DNA of 64,000 nucleotides from Vibrio pomeroyi (GTDB lineage: Bacteria > Pseudomonadota > Gammaproteobacteria > Enterobacterales > Vibrionaceae). The notes beneath the pieces are model-generated. The model was given only the letters and a program-made list of their open reading frames with translations, did no database searches and was not told the DNA's origin. Positions 34,193-44,063 of the stretch are shown piece by piece. Where the stretch lies: positions 1,364,001 to 1,428,000 of the forward strand of contig NZ_AP025506.1 in the NCBI RefSeq assembly GCF_024347595.1, given 5' to 3'. The translations under genes were made by a program, and so were the position numbers. Each line of letters starts with the position of its first letter. Within the stretch, counting starts at the first letter, position 1.

Positions 34193-36082
34193 CTACTTAA
34201 ACTTGTTGCTAGCTTGGTAACGGAACTTAAGGAAGTTCTGCGCATTACTTAAAATCTGGAATGCATCCTTCAAGTTACGTCGTTCAAAGTCAGACAGGTT
34301 TTCCGGTTCGATGTTGTTATCGGGCTCGACATTGTTATCAACGTCGTGCGCTTGGTGACGAATTCGAACCAAGGAGATGAATTCCATGGCATCTTTCAGA
34401 TCCTGCGCTCGACCTTTTGGAAGAATACCCGCGTCAATAATGTCATCTAAACGCTCAAAAGAGTTCTTCGAACGAGACGCGACAGCCAAAGAGTGAACAC
34501 GAATCAGATCCGCCAGCGGTGCAGTCCCACGACGCTTAAGGTTGATCGAGTTGTTATGACGGCCATCTTTTTCCATCACGAAATCTTTGAAGAAGCCCAG
34601 TGGTGGAGTACGGTTGAGTGCGTTACGAGCAAGACAGGCCAAGAAGCGGTTGTTCTTACGTGCACGTCTTACAATGAAGCTGTTCAATTGCTCAGCCCAT
34701 TTTAAGCGGCCATAGACACCATCTAAGTCGAAGAAGATAGAGGCATTCAGCAAGGCTTTCGGGTTTGGATCATCAATCCAATCGGCAAAGCACTCTTCCC
34801 ACTGTCGACGTGTCATGCGCCAAGTTGGGTTGGTTGCCATGATGTCGCCAGTACAGTAAACATAACCACACTGGTCTAAGCCGTCACAAATGAACTTTGA
34901 AAGCTCTTCAAAGTACTTGCCGTGTTTTGCTTCGTCGTATGTGTCATCAAGAATGATGGCGTTATCTTGGTCGGTAACCAGTAGCTGCTCGTCACGTCCC
35001 ATAGAACCTAACGCAAGGAAACAGTATGGAATTGGCGATTTACCTAACTTCTCTTCACCCAACTCGATAATACGCTGCTTAAAGCTACGACCAATTACCG
35101 ACATTGCGGTACCCACCATGTGAGCATTGGCATCTTCATTAACCAAACGCACAAAGCTGTCTTTCACTTGCTCGGAAAGCACTTTCAGATCTTCGATACT
35201 TTGCTGTTGGAAGATACTACTTACCAGTAACAGCGAGTTTTGAGACTCATAACGCACGATGTCAGTCGCCTCGATAATACCGATTGGCTTCTTATCTTTA
35301 AGCACTGGTAAGTGGTGCACGTTATAGCGAAGCATAGTCATCATGGCTTCGTAAACATAAGCATTGTGGTCGAGTGAGATAACTTCTGGTGTCATTACGC
35401 TAGAGACTTCGTCCGACGGGTCGAGACCTTCAGCCAGTACACGAGTACATAAATCTCGGTCGGTGATGATGCCAATCACGGGTGTTGAGTCATCTTCATC
35501 ATCTTCAACGATTTCTGGGTCAATGATCAGCAGGGAAGAGACATTATCTTCAGCCATCATGGTCGCGGCTTGTTGAATCGTGCGAGTTTTCTCGATCATC
35601 GGCGCTTCGCTGGTCAGCAGCGTTTTTACCTTGGATGTCGTGAGATCGTTGGCATCGTTATTACTCGAGTTTGCTTGACGAAGACGCGCGTTATCTTCTA
35701 CTTCTACGAAATCTGCAAAGGAGTCGTAGTTGTCGTAGAGCTCTTGGAAAATTGGCTCAGGAATGCAGTAGAGCAGGGTATCTTCGGTCGCTTTTACTGG
35801 GAAACGAACCTTGTTGTTGGTCAGTAGACCCATTTGGCCGAATAAGTGGCCTTCATCCAGGCGGTTATAGAGCTCGCCTTTACGACGGTAGACTTCTACT
35901 TCGCCGCTTCGAACAATGTAGAGATCATGAATTTGGTCACCAAAGTGAATGATAGGTGTGTCTTGGCGGTAGTAAGAAATTTCCACGCTACTGGTCACTT
36001 TCGCCAACATCTCCTCAGGGAGTTCTGTGAAAGGGGGGTATTGTGCCAGAAAGTTTTGAATCTCTAATAACTCAGCATCCAT
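34193..36082 (-). CDS. cNMP-binding/CBS/DUF294 nucleotidyltransferase-like protein
   Basis: A 629-residue cytoplasmic protein. An N-terminal cyclic-nucleotide-binding domain (about residues 15-125, IVRSGEVEVYRRKGELYNRL) is followed by two CBS domains (about 155-285, IIDPEIV and NVHHLPVLKDKKPIGIIEA). A DUF294 nucleotidyltransferase-like domain has FLALGSMGRDEQLLVTDQDN (GS motif and Asp pair) near 360, and its helical partner domain ends the protein. The set suggests a metabolite-controlled nucleotidyltransferase, analogous to GlnD-type enzymes; its target is unknown. ATG 36082 is used; ATG 36091 is possible. The exonuclease gene follows after five bases. Confidence 0.88.
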   Translation of the reverse strand: MDAELLEIQNFLAQYPPFTELPEEMLAKVTSSVEISYYRQDTPIIHFGDQIHDLYIVRSGEVEVYRRKGELYNRLDEGHLFGQMGLLTNNKVRFPVKATEDTLLYCIPEPIFQELYDNYDSFADFVEVEDNARLRQANSSNNDANDLTTSKVKTLLTSEAPMIEKTRTIQQAATMMAEDNVSSLLIIDPEIVEDDEDDSTPVIGIITDRDLCTRVLAEGLDPSDEVSSVMTPEVISLDHNAYVYEAMMTMLRYNVHHLPVLKDKKPIGIIEATDIVRYESQNSLLLVSSIFQQQSIEDLKVLSEQVKDSFVRLVNEDANAHMVGTAMSVIGRSFKQRIIELGEEKLGKSPIPYCFLALGSMGRDEQLLVTDQDNAIILDDTYDEAKHGKYFEELSKFICDGLDQCGYVYCTGDIMATNPTWRMTRRQWEECFADWIDDPNPKALLNASIFFDLDGVYGRLKWAEQLNSFIVRRARKNNRFLACLARNALNRTPPLGFFKDFVMEKDGRHNNSINLKRRGTAPLADLIRVHSLAVASRSKNSFERLDDIIDAGILPKGRAQDLKDAMEFISLVRIRHQAHDVDNNVEPDNNIEPENLSDFERRNLKDAFQILSNAQNFLKFRYQASNKFK

Positions 36083-36232
36083 AATGATCATCCATTAGTT
36101 TGTATGATTTCATGGTACAACATTTGATAATAATTTGCCGTCACAAATCAATCTGTGAGCTAAAACCTTTTTAAAGTCTTAGGGATAGACTAACCTTTCA
36201 ATTAATGGAGTGACAGTTTAAGGATGATAGGA

Positions 36233-36874
36233 ATGTCGAAGTGGAAGCTTAGTTTTGTATCTGCAGTTTTTATGTTTTCTCCAAGTTTGTGGGCAGCCAC
36301 TGACGGTGTGGATATTCTTGATTATGACCATATATACGCAACCGCTCATTCGGGTAGTTTGAATGAAGATGCTGGTGGTAATAATAACGCCTCGTCGTTT
36401 GGTTTAGGGGTGAGTTACACCATGACGGATGATTGGTTGTTGCTCGGTGATTATAGCGCTCGCTTTATTCACCCTGATGAAAGCACGACTCGAATTGATA
36501 CCTTAATGGCAGGGGCAGGATATCGTTACAGCATCAAGAAAGACTTAGATATAGTGGCTTCTTACTTGTTGGGTGTTACCAAAGGTGAGGTTGAGCTCAA
36601 CGGCAGCAATGAAACCTTAGAATCGGATACTGAATTTGTCCAAGGCGTTAAAGCAGAGCTTAACTATGGTTTTGCAAAGCGTTGGATTGCCAATGGCAGC
36701 GTGCAGGTGAACCGCAGTGATTTGTTCGACGAAGAGATTTATCACCTAGGTTTGCGTTATCTCGTGACCAACAAATTTGCAATTGGCGGCTCTTACCAAC
36801 ATCGGGATGGTGAAGGTAAAATTCGTAGCGAACGAACCAACGAATTGGGTGTTGAGTTCTTCCTAGAGTACTAA
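36233..36874 (+). CDS. Hypothetical outer-membrane beta-barrel protein
   Basis: A 213-residue protein with a signal peptide (KLSFVSAVFMFSPSLWAA). The beta-barrel body contains strands such as ASSFGLGVSYTMTDDWLLLG, MAGAGYRYSIKKDLDIVASY and FAIGGSYQHRDG, and it ends in the aromatic-containing VEFFLEY. The length suits an OmpA-like or OprF-like eight-stranded barrel. The start at 36233 has AAGGA eight bases upstream; ATG 36224 would leave no room for it. It is monocistronic and ends at a terminator. The function is unknown. Confidence 0.8.
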   Translation: MSKWKLSFVSAVFMFSPSLWAATDGVDILDYDHIYATAHSGSLNEDAGGNNNASSFGLGVSYTMTDDWLLLGDYSARFIHPDESTTRIDTLMAGAGYRYSIKKDLDIVASYLLGVTKGEVELNGSNETLESDTEFVQGVKAELNYGFAKRWIANGSVQVNRSDLFDEEIYHLGLRYLVTNKFAIGGSYQHRDGEGKIRSERTNELGVEFFLEY

Positions 36875-36906
36875 CTTAGTTAAACCTAATAGGTTATAGA
36901 CAGGTA

Positions 36907-36938
36907 CAAAAAAGCCAGCTTAATTGCTGGCTTTTGCA
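36907..36938. terminator. Bidirectional terminator between the barrel gene and aspC
   Basis: AAAGCCAGC and GCTGGCTTT pair around TTAATT, with an A-run on the left and T residues on the right. Confidence 0.82.
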
Positions 36939-36996
36939 TATCTATTGGTCTGCAAGTGCAGGTTTCTGGTTTGCAAATACAGGTAGAGCTTTACGG

Positions 36997-38187
36997 TTAA
37001 AGAACCGCAGCGATACCTTTACATAGAGGACCCATGTTTGACTTAGTCATACCTGCAACGCTGATGCGGCCAGAACCAACAATGTAGATAGCGAATTCAT
37101 CTTTTAGACGAGTTACTTGCTCTTTGCTTAGGCCAGAGAAAGAGAACATGCCGTTTTGACGTTCGATGAATGTAAAGTCTGCATCAACACCTTCAGATTT
37201 CAGTGTTGTTACGAATAGCTCACGCATCTCTTGGATACGGTCACGCATCTCTGCTACTTCCGCTTCCCATTCAGCACGTAGATCAGCATCGCCAAGGATG
37301 TGAGTTACTACAGCACTACCGTGCGCTGGTGGGTTAGAGTAGATAGAGCGGATGATGCTCTTAACTTGAGAGAATGCTGTTGTTGCAACGTCTGCAGATT
37401 CAGCAACCAGTGTGAATGCACCAACACGCTCGTTGTACAAGCCGAAGTTCTTAGAGAATGAGCTCGCTACTAGGATTTCTTTGTTGTACTGAGCAAACAC
37501 ACGTAGGCCAGCAGCATCTTCTTCAACGCCTTTTGCAAAACCTTGGTAAGCAAAGTCGAATAGAGGAAGCAGTTTCTTTTCAGCAACAAGTTTAGCCAAC
37601 ACTTCCCACTCTTCAGCTGTTGGGTCGATACCTGTTGGGTTATGACAACAACCGTGAAGAAGAACGATGTCGCCTGCAGAAGCTTTCTCTAGGTCAGCAA
37701 CCATGCCTGCGAAGTCTTTGTCTTTTGTTTCAGCGTTGTAGTAGCTGTATTGAGCCGTCTCGATACCTGCAGCAGCGAAAACGCCGTTATGGTTAGCCCA
37801 AGTTGGGTTACTGATCCAGATTTTCACGTCACCCAGTTGGCGTTTGATGAACTCACCCGCTACGCGAAGTGCACCTGTACCGCCTGGAGCTTGTGCTGTT
37901 TTAGCGCGTTGAGATGTTACGATCTCTGCATCTGAACCGAAAAGAAGTTTCTGAACCGCTAGACCGTATTCAGCTGTACCTTCAATCGTTAGGTAAGATT
38001 TGGTTTTTTCGTTTTCAAGAAGTGCAGCTTCTGCTTTCTTTACTGTTTTAAGTACTGGCGTTTGACCATCTTCATTTTTGTAGATGCCAACACCAAGGTT
38101 GATTTTCTCTGCACGAGAGTCTTTTTTAAACTCTTCAGTAAGGCCGAGGATAGGATCGGCGGGAGCAGCTAACACTTTTTCAAACAT
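36997..38187 (-). CDS. aspC: Aspartate/aromatic aminotransferase AspC
   Basis: A 396-residue class I aminotransferase of the AspC/TyrB group, exactly the length of E. coli AspC. It starts [20 protein letters not shown]. The PLP lysine lies in [17 protein letters not shown], substrate-binding arginine in the C-terminal SGRISVAGM, and [13 protein letters not shown] is the conserved Asn-Pro-Thr-Gly loop. It interconverts aspartate and oxaloacetate with glutamate and 2-oxoglutarate, and probably also acts on aromatic amino acids. A short upstream frame to 38205 is ignored. It appears monocistronic. Confidence 0.95.
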   Translation of the reverse strand: MFEKVLAAPADPILGLTEEFKKDSRAEKINLGVGIYKNEDGQTPVLKTVKKAEAALLENEKTKSYLTIEGTAEYGLAVQKLLFGSDAEIVTSQRAKTAQAPGGTGALRVAGEFIKRQLGDVKIWISNPTWANHNGVFAAAGIETAQYSYYNAETKDKDFAGMVADLEKASAGDIVLLHGCCHNPTGIDPTAEEWEVLAKLVAEKKLLPLFDFAYQGFAKGVEEDAAGLRVFAQYNKEILVASSFSKNFGLYNERVGAFTLVAESADVATTAFSQVKSIIRSIYSNPPAHGSAVVTHILGDADLRAEWEAEVAEMRDRIQEMRELFVTTLKSEGVDADFTFIERQNGMFSFSGLSKEQVTRLKDEFAIYIVGSGRISVAGMTKSNMGPLCKGIAAVL

Positions 38188-38334
38188 AATCTTCATCCAT
38201 GTCAATTGAGAGGGGATAGTATCTATGGGTAGTTATACCTGTATGGAATTTTTAAGACAATACGAAGTGAACAGAAAGACCAAAAAAAATCCATTTCAAT
38301 CAGATTTATTGACTAAAGAGGGTATTTGATAACA

Positions 38335-38365
38335 AAACACCCTACGGATTAACCTATAGGGTGCA
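38335..38365 (-). terminator. Possible terminator of the HD-GYP gene
   Basis: CACCCTA and TAGGGTG pair around an imperfect inner stem; the minus-strand T-run that follows is weak. Confidence 0.45.
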
Positions 38366-38389
38366 AGAAGTTAGTGGTTTTTGAAAGGA

Positions 38390-39892
38390 TTATGCGGGCT
38401 GAGCAACAAGGCTTTCTCGTTCGAGTTCACTTGCGATATTTTTGCCATCTTTATAGGTCGCGGCAATTGAAACAAACGCTTGTTCAACCGCTAGAAATGC
38501 GTCGACAACTTGCGGATCAAAATGCGTCCCATTGCCCTCTAAAATGATCTGTTTAGCTTGCTCATGAGTAAAGGCTGGCTTGTAGACTCGCTTCGAAATG
38601 AGTGCATCATAAACATCGGCTAATGCCATTAAACGACCCGATAGTGGAATATCTTCACCAGACAGCTGATTTGGGTAGCCACTGCCATTCCATTTCTCAT
38701 GGTGAGTTAGGGAAATCTCTTTTGCCACTCTTAAGAAAGAGCTGCTCCCGAGTTGCTTCTCTGCAATAGATAAGGCTTCTGCGCCAATCGCTGGGTGACC
38801 TTTCATTATCTCAAACTCTTCGTAAGTCAATTTGCCCGGTTTCAACAGCACGCTATCAGGAACACCAACCTTACCGACATCATGCAATGGCGCAGACTTA
38901 TAAAGCAGTTCGATATAGTTTGGAGTTAATAAGGCTGAATGGCTTTCAGACTTGCTAAGCTCCTGAGCGAGTACCTTAACGTATTCTTGAGTTCTGAGGA
39001 TGTGCGCGCCTGTTTCATTATCTCTCGATTCAGCAAGCGCAGATAGGCTGACAATCGCAACGTCGCGTGTGGTTTTCACTTCGTTTTGCGCCGTCTCTAG
39101 GCTATCAAGCATGGTGTTGGTCATTGAGGCCATTGAACCAAGTTCGTTGTAACCGAAAATAGGTAAGCGAACACCTTGCTCGCCATTGGTTACTTTGTTC
39201 AATGCGCATTCTTGGCTAAGTAGAATACGTTTAATCAACTTGCTCCACAGTGTCATTATGGTAATCGCGTAGCCACCCAGTACCAGAGCCAGATAAATAA
39301 ATTCCTTAATCACACTGATCTTGCCTGTGCCATCAAGCAAGCGATCTGGGTTGTGCTCGAGCCAGAAAATGTCTTTAACGGCAATCATTGTGAGCATGGT
39401 GGTGAGTGTGACTAAAAGCACCATCACCAAGCCAATCATCTGTTTTACTAGAGAGCTTCTTTCTCCAATCAATTGGAAATCAAACTGACCCGTCGCTTCC
39501 ATCTTATCCATTTGATTGAGCTTGGCGCTTAATTGAAGAATCGTTCCAGTAAAGAAACCAAATAAGCTCATGCCGAACAGTACTTTCAAATTGCTATCAA
39601 TGGTGAATTCGTAGCTTAGGTTGTAATAGAGCGCGAAAGGGACACTTGCAGTAAAAAACAGTAGGGTATCAAGCTGAGCAAACCGACCTTGTTTGACCAA
39701 AGTGTGCTGTGCTAATAGGTAATGACGGACCAGCCAAAGTAAGACGAAGACAATACTAACTTGAGTGAAAATCTCTAACGTCGTTAAGCTTTCGAGCATA
39801 GGGCATACCCGACTGCCATAAGTCCCAAATAGCACGCCTGCAATGAGATATAACTTAGTCGTTAGTGATTGATTGTAGTTCGAATTATCCAT
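38390..39892 (-). CDS. HD-GYP c-di-GMP phosphodiesterase with membrane domain
   Basis: A 500-residue protein. The N-terminal part contains about six membrane segments (residues 10-250) forming a sensory module, followed by a HAMP-like linker (about 255-300) and a C-terminal HD-GYP domain (about 300-485). Active-site motifs are intact: RDNETGAHILRT, LLYKSAPLHDVGKVGVPD, THHEKWNGSGYPNQLSGEDI and ADVYDALISKR. It should hydrolyse c-di-GMP to pGpG and/or GMP. ATG 39892 with AAGG upstream is chosen over the longer frame. It is a single-gene unit. Together with the diguanylate cyclase it gives this window both sides of c-di-GMP turnover. Confidence 0.9.
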   Translation of the reverse strand: MDNSNYNQSLTTKLYLIAGVLFGTYGSRVCPMLESLTTLEIFTQVSIVFVLLWLVRHYLLAQHTLVKQGRFAQLDTLLFFTASVPFALYYNLSYEFTIDSNLKVLFGMSLFGFFTGTILQLSAKLNQMDKMEATGQFDFQLIGERSSLVKQMIGLVMVLLVTLTTMLTMIAVKDIFWLEHNPDRLLDGTGKISVIKEFIYLALVLGGYAITIMTLWSKLIKRILLSQECALNKVTNGEQGVRLPIFGYNELGSMASMTNTMLDSLETAQNEVKTTRDVAIVSLSALAESRDNETGAHILRTQEYVKVLAQELSKSESHSALLTPNYIELLYKSAPLHDVGKVGVPDSVLLKPGKLTYEEFEIMKGHPAIGAEALSIAEKQLGSSSFLRVAKEISLTHHEKWNGSGYPNQLSGEDIPLSGRLMALADVYDALISKRVYKPAFTHEQAKQIILEGNGTHFDPQVVDAFLAVEQAFVSIAATYKDGKNIASELERESLVAQPA

Positions 39893-40148
39893 CAATAAGC
39901 CTTTATTCTCAGGTTCAAAAATTTGTTTTTTAGATCTACATAACTTGTAAAGATGCATGCAATTTTATAGATCTATACAATTTTACTGATTCACGATTTG
40001 TTGAATTACATGCAATTTGTATAACTGACGTGAATAAGACCGGAAATTCTATCGATAGCTTTCGTGGATTGATACAAGAAAGTGGTTGGTGTTGGGTTTT
40101 TGTTAGCTAGGTGGGGATTATTACAGCGTTATTATGAAGAGGTTTGAA

Positions 40149-40177
40149 TAGCCTCGGTTGAGATACGAGGCTATTCC
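40149..40177. repeat. Inverted repeat downstream of the 99-residue ORF
   Basis: AATAGCCTCG and CGAGGCTATT form a perfect ten-base-pair stem around a nine-base loop. No T-run follows on either strand, so termination is uncertain. Confidence 0.6.
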
Positions 40178-40234
40178 GTCGATGTGCTTACTGAAATCGC
40201 GAGTAGTTAACCTTGCGAAAGCCAGTACACCGAA

Positions 40235-40534
40235 TCACTTTTTCAGATTAATTTCAGCTTCAATTGAGCCAGTTTCAATCTCAGGGTGCGATGCCAGTTT
40301 GTCAGCTGCCCATTGGTTAATGTGTTTTAGAATTGCAGACACCGCGTGCTTTTCTGTTGGTGCTTGGTCTTGGTCTACATCGAGTTTCTGTTTTGGATGT
40401 GAGCCCGTTGCGTCTTCCGCAATGTGTAGCCAGTCTGGATGCCAGTAGTATGGTTGGCCGCTCGGTGTTGTCCAACTATGAACACCGTTTGACTCTCCTT
40501 TATAACTTAATTGGTCTGCTTCTATTTTTTTCAT
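40235..40534 (-). CDS. Hypothetical small cytoplasmic protein
   Basis: A 99-residue polar protein without signal or membrane segment. It starts MKKIEADQLSYKGESNGVHS and is rich in Trp/His in the first half (WTTPSGQPYYWHPDWLHIAE). The C-terminal half is helical and amphipathic (AVSAILKHINQWAADKLASH). A weak GAG ribosome binding site precedes the ATG. I do not recognise a family. Codon use looks like that of its neighbours and a strong inverted repeat follows the gene, which together support a real gene. It is divergent from the MocR-type regulator. Confidence 0.6.
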   Translation of the reverse strand: MKKIEADQLSYKGESNGVHSWTTPSGQPYYWHPDWLHIAEDATGSHPKQKLDVDQDQAPTEKHAVSAILKHINQWAADKLASHPEIETGSIEAEINLKK

Positions 40535-40752
40535 TGTTATCTCGCATGTTTTTGGATTACATCAAATTATTGAGGCAGAAAGCCAACTTAGCTCCTGCCT
40601 TGGGTACAAACTTAGCAAAGCTTACAAAGTTATCTGTGAACCAATTCACACAATTATAGAAATTAGGTGCAATCATATGGATAGCAGCAATAGTTGATGG
40701 CGTTAGTGATAAAATCTCCGGCCAACAAAATTTCTCTAGGTAGTACAATTAG

Positions 40753-42156
40753 ATGGCGCGTTATGAAGAGCTTGCAAAGGATATTCGAACTCAGATCGCT
40801 AATAACACATGGCGTTCAGGAGAGAAGATCCCTTCTGTGCGCATGAGTTGTCGCAATTACAACGTCAGCAATAGTACTGTCTTACAAGCCTACCAACTGC
40901 TTGAAAGCGAAGGTTGGATCATCGCTAAACCTCAGTCGGGTTATTTCGTGGCCCCAAGAGTGGATGGTGTTGATTACGATCTGCCATCAGCTCCCGAAAA
41001 GAAAGCCATCAACGATCGCTTATTCGATTTCTTGAAATCTAGTTCTGCTGAGGGTGTGATTCCTTTTGGCTCGGCATTCCCAGATCCAGATTTGTTCCCT
41101 TTACCGACTTTGACTCGTAATCTAGCCAGTGCAGGCAGGAAGATGACTGGTGCCAGTGTGATTAACAATCTGCCACCTGGAAGTGAGTCTTTAAGAAGGC
41201 AGATAGCACAGCGTTATCTACAACAAGGAATTACGGTTAATCATCAAGACATCGTGATTACGTCAGGTGCGATGGAAGCGCTCAACTTGAGTCTACAAAC
41301 TGTCACTAAATCTGGTGACAATGTGGTGATTGAGTCACCTGCGTTCTACGGAGCTTTGCAGGCTGTTGAGAGGTTAGGACTAAACCCTATTGAAGTGGAT
41401 GTTTGTCCTATTAACGGACTGAACATCGAACAGTTTGAAAATGTCTTAAAAACACAAGACGTGAAAGCGTGTTGGCTAATGACGACCTTTCAAAACCCGA
41501 CTGGAACCAGCCTTACTGAAGAAGCAAAGCGCCGCATCGTGGAGATTGGTGAGCAATACAATACCTGCATTATTGAAGATGACGTGTATGGCGATCTTTA
41601 TTACGAAGGACATAAACCTAAGCCATTAAAGGCCTTTGATAAAACTGATTCTGTTTTACTTTGTGGATCTTATTCAAAAAGCCTTTGCCCCGGTTATCGT
41701 GTCGGTTGGGTGGTTAACACACGCTTCAACGATGCCATTCAAAAGCTTCAACTTCTTTCTACGCTATCAAGCAGTGCGCCTGTCCAGCTCGGGGTTGCCC
41801 ACTTTCTCACTCATGAAAGCTACGATAATCACCTTCGTAAACTGCGTAAAAACCTGTTGCTCAGAAAAGAGCGCTTTATTGGCGTACTCAAACAGTACTT
41901 CCCGCATTCCATCGAGATTGAAGAGCCTGCTGGTGGATACTTCGTTTGGGTTCGTTTCTCTGAAAAATTCGACAGTCATCAATTCCATCAATTAGCTATT
42001 GCCCAAGGCATCAGTGTCGCGTCAGGAGATTTGTTTAGTGAGCAGGGCAGGGTAGACAACGCGATTCGGTTGAACTTCTCTTACGAGCTTACCGAAGAGA
42101 AAGAGCAAGCCCTGATCTTACTAGGCAAGCTTGCACATCAACTTACGCACTCGTAA
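40753..42156 (+). CDS. MocR/PdxR-type GntR regulator with aminotransferase domain
   Basis: A 467-residue regulator of the MocR subgroup. The N-terminal GntR winged helix (about residues 1-70) has GEKIPSVRMSCRNYNVSNST and LESEGWIIAKPQSGYFV. A fold-type I aminotransferase domain fills the rest (about 100-460). The PLP lysine lies in LLCGSYSKSLCPGYRVGW, and the conserved Asn-Pro-Thr-Gly is in TTFQNPTGTSL. These proteins use PLP as an effector and usually control nearby amino-acid, vitamin or transport genes. The small membrane-protein gene 127 bases downstream, with paired direct repeats before it, is a possible target. Confidence 0.9.
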   Translation: MARYEELAKDIRTQIANNTWRSGEKIPSVRMSCRNYNVSNSTVLQAYQLLESEGWIIAKPQSGYFVAPRVDGVDYDLPSAPEKKAINDRLFDFLKSSSAEGVIPFGSAFPDPDLFPLPTLTRNLASAGRKMTGASVINNLPPGSESLRRQIAQRYLQQGITVNHQDIVITSGAMEALNLSLQTVTKSGDNVVIESPAFYGALQAVERLGLNPIEVDVCPINGLNIEQFENVLKTQDVKACWLMTTFQNPTGTSLTEEAKRRIVEIGEQYNTCIIEDDVYGDLYYEGHKPKPLKAFDKTDSVLLCGSYSKSLCPGYRVGWVVNTRFNDAIQKLQLLSTLSSSAPVQLGVAHFLTHESYDNHLRKLRKNLLLRKERFIGVLKQYFPHSIEIEEPAGGYFVWVRFSEKFDSHQFHQLAIAQGISVASGDLFSEQGRVDNAIRLNFSYELTEEKEQALILLGKLAHQLTHS

Positions 42157-42191
42157 AACCTTAAGTCGCTCATAAAACAGAAAATGATTGC

Positions 42192-42224
42192 AACTGTACG
42201 GGTTGTTTGTGGCGTAACTGTACG
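42192..42224. promoter_or_regulatory. Direct repeat AACTGTACG x2
   Basis: AACTGTACG occurs at 42192-42200 and again at 42216-42224, a 24-base step, just before the small membrane-protein gene. MocR-type regulators commonly bind direct repeats, so this is a candidate operator for the regulator encoded just upstream. Confidence 0.4.
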
Positions 42225-42283
42225 CCTTATAGAGCAGAGAGTTGTGATTCAATGACGGTAGACTAAATATTGGAGATACCGTT

Positions 42284-42490
42284 ATGTTGAAAATGACCAT
42301 GGGAAACGAAGTTAAGCTAATCATCGTTGCTATTGTGTGTGCTCTTCTGCTTATCCTCGGCCACGTACTACTCGCAAAAGCTTTCGCTGATATGGCTTGG
42401 GCAGAATACACAACCGCAGCAATCCCATTCGTTATGATGGCAATTTGCGGTCTCGCGATAAAGTACGCTAGCGCTCAAGATGTTGATTGA
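42284..42490 (+). CDS. Small hypothetical membrane protein
   Basis: A 68-residue protein with two membrane segments (VKLIIVAIVCALLLILGHVL and AAIPFVMMAICGLAIKYA). TTGGAG precedes the ATG at 42284. I do not recognise a family. It stands between the MocR-type regulator and asnS on its own strand and ends before a bidirectional terminator. Paired repeats in its promoter suggest regulation. Confidence 0.65.
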   Translation: MLKMTMGNEVKLIIVAIVCALLLILGHVLLAKAFADMAWAEYTTAAIPFVMMAICGLAIKYASAQDVD

Positions 42491-42595
42491 GCTTTGTTAT
42501 ATCGACTAAGCACTGAAATGCCAATTAAGCACTGAATAGCTAGTTTTTGTCAGCGTTATACCGTTAGCCTTAATCGTTTAATTTATCCCGAATAT

Positions 42596-42630
42596 AAAAA
42601 AACCTCCGCAAGTGCGGAGGTTTTTATTTG
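42596..42630. terminator. Bidirectional terminator between the small gene and asnS
   Basis: AAACCTCCGCA and TGCGGAGGTTT pair around a two-base loop, with an A-run on the left and a T-run on the right. Confidence 0.88.
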
Positions 42631-42662
42631 TTCTTAACTTTTAATTTCGATTACGTATCGAA

Positions 42663-44063
42663 TTAGAAGTTTGCAGAGCGTGGTGTACGTGGGAACGGGA
42701 TAACGTCACGAACGTTGCCCATACCAGTTACGTAAGATACTAGACGCTCGAAGCCAAGACCGAAGCCTGCGTGTGGCACTGTGCCGTATTTACGTAGGTC
42801 GCGGTACCAGCTCATGTGCTCAGGGTCGATACCCATAGCAACCATGCGCTCGTCTAGAATGTCTAGACGCTCTTCACGTTGTGCACCACCGATGATTTCA
42901 CCGATGCCTGGTGCAAGTACGTCCATAGCTGCAACTGTTTTGCCGTCGTCGTTTAAGCGCATGTAGAAAGCTTTGATGTCTTTCGGGTAGTTCTTAACGA
43001 TAACAGGAGCTTTAAAGTGCTCTTCAGCTAGGTAACGTTCATGCTCAGAAGACATGTCGATACCCCACTCAACGTCAAACTCAAATTTCTTACCAGAGTC
43101 TAGTAGGATTTGGATTGCGTCTGTGTAGTCAACTTGTGCGAAATCAGCGTCTACGAATTGCTCTAGACGAGTGATTGCTTGCTTGTCGATGCGAGAAGCG
43201 AAGAACTCAAGATCATCGCGGCGCTCTTCAAGAACAGCTGCGAAAACGTACTTAAGCATGTCTTCAGCCAGTTTCGCTACATCGTTAAGGTCTGCAAACG
43301 CAACTTCAGGCTCAACCATCCAGAACTCAGCTAGGTGGCGGCTTGTGTTTGAGTTTTCAGCACGGAACGTAGGACCGAACGTGTAAACTTTGCTTAGTGC
43401 ACAAGCGTAAGCTTCAGCATTAAGTTGGCCAGATACTGTTAGGAAAGTTTCTTTACCGAAGAAATCTTCGTTGAAATCAACTTTGCCTTCGTCAGTGCGA
43501 GGTAGGTTTTCCATATCTAGCGTAGATACGCGGAACATTTCACCTGCGCCTTCAGCATCAGAAGCAGTAATAAGTGGAGCCGAAGTCCAGAAGAAACCTT
43601 GCTCGTGGTAGAAACGGTGAATCGCTTGCGATAGACAGTTACGTACACGTGCTACTGCGCCGATCACGTTAGTACGTGGACGTAGGTGAGCAACTTCACG
43701 AAGGTATTCGATAGAGTGACGTGTCTTAGCCATTGGGTAAGTGTCAGCATCTTCAACCCAGCCAACAACTTTAACGTCAGTTGCTGCTAGTTCGAAATCT
43801 TGACCTTTTGCAGGAGACTCAACAATCTTGCCAGTTACTTCAACAGAGCAGCCAGTGGTTAGCTTTAGTACTTCGTTTTCGTAATTATTAAGATTATTAG
43901 GGACCACGGCCTGAATCGGGTCGAAACAAGAGCCGTCATAAATGGCAAGGAAAGAGATTCCAGCTTTGGAATCACGACGTGAACGGATCCAGCCGCGAAC
44001 AGTTACTTCACTGTCTACCGCTAGCTTGCCGCCAAGTACGTCTGTTACAGGCGCGTAAGTCAT
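42663..44063 (-). CDS. asnS: Asparaginyl-tRNA synthetase
   Basis: A 466-residue class IIb synthetase charging tRNA-Asn, exactly the length of the E. coli enzyme. The N-terminal OB-fold anticodon-binding domain (about residues 15-100) has [20 protein letters not shown]. The catalytic domain carries motif 2 [20 protein letters not shown] and motif 3 [36 protein letters not shown] aligns with homologues, so ATG 44063 is preferred over ATG 44081, which lies six codons earlier without a ribosome binding site. It appears monocistronic. Confidence 0.97.
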   Translation of the reverse strand: MTYAPVTDVLGGKLAVDSEVTVRGWIRSRRDSKAGISFLAIYDGSCFDPIQAVVPNNLNNYENEVLKLTTGCSVEVTGKIVESPAKGQDFELAATDVKVVGWVEDADTYPMAKTRHSIEYLREVAHLRPRTNVIGAVARVRNCLSQAIHRFYHEQGFFWTSAPLITASDAEGAGEMFRVSTLDMENLPRTDEGKVDFNEDFFGKETFLTVSGQLNAEAYACALSKVYTFGPTFRAENSNTSRHLAEFWMVEPEVAFADLNDVAKLAEDMLKYVFAAVLEERRDDLEFFASRIDKQAITRLEQFVDADFAQVDYTDAIQILLDSGKKFEFDVEWGIDMSSEHERYLAEEHFKAPVIVKNYPKDIKAFYMRLNDDGKTVAAMDVLAPGIGEIIGGAQREERLDILDERMVAMGIDPEHMSWYRDLRKYGTVPHAGFGLGFERLVSYVTGMGNVRDVIPFPRTPRSANF

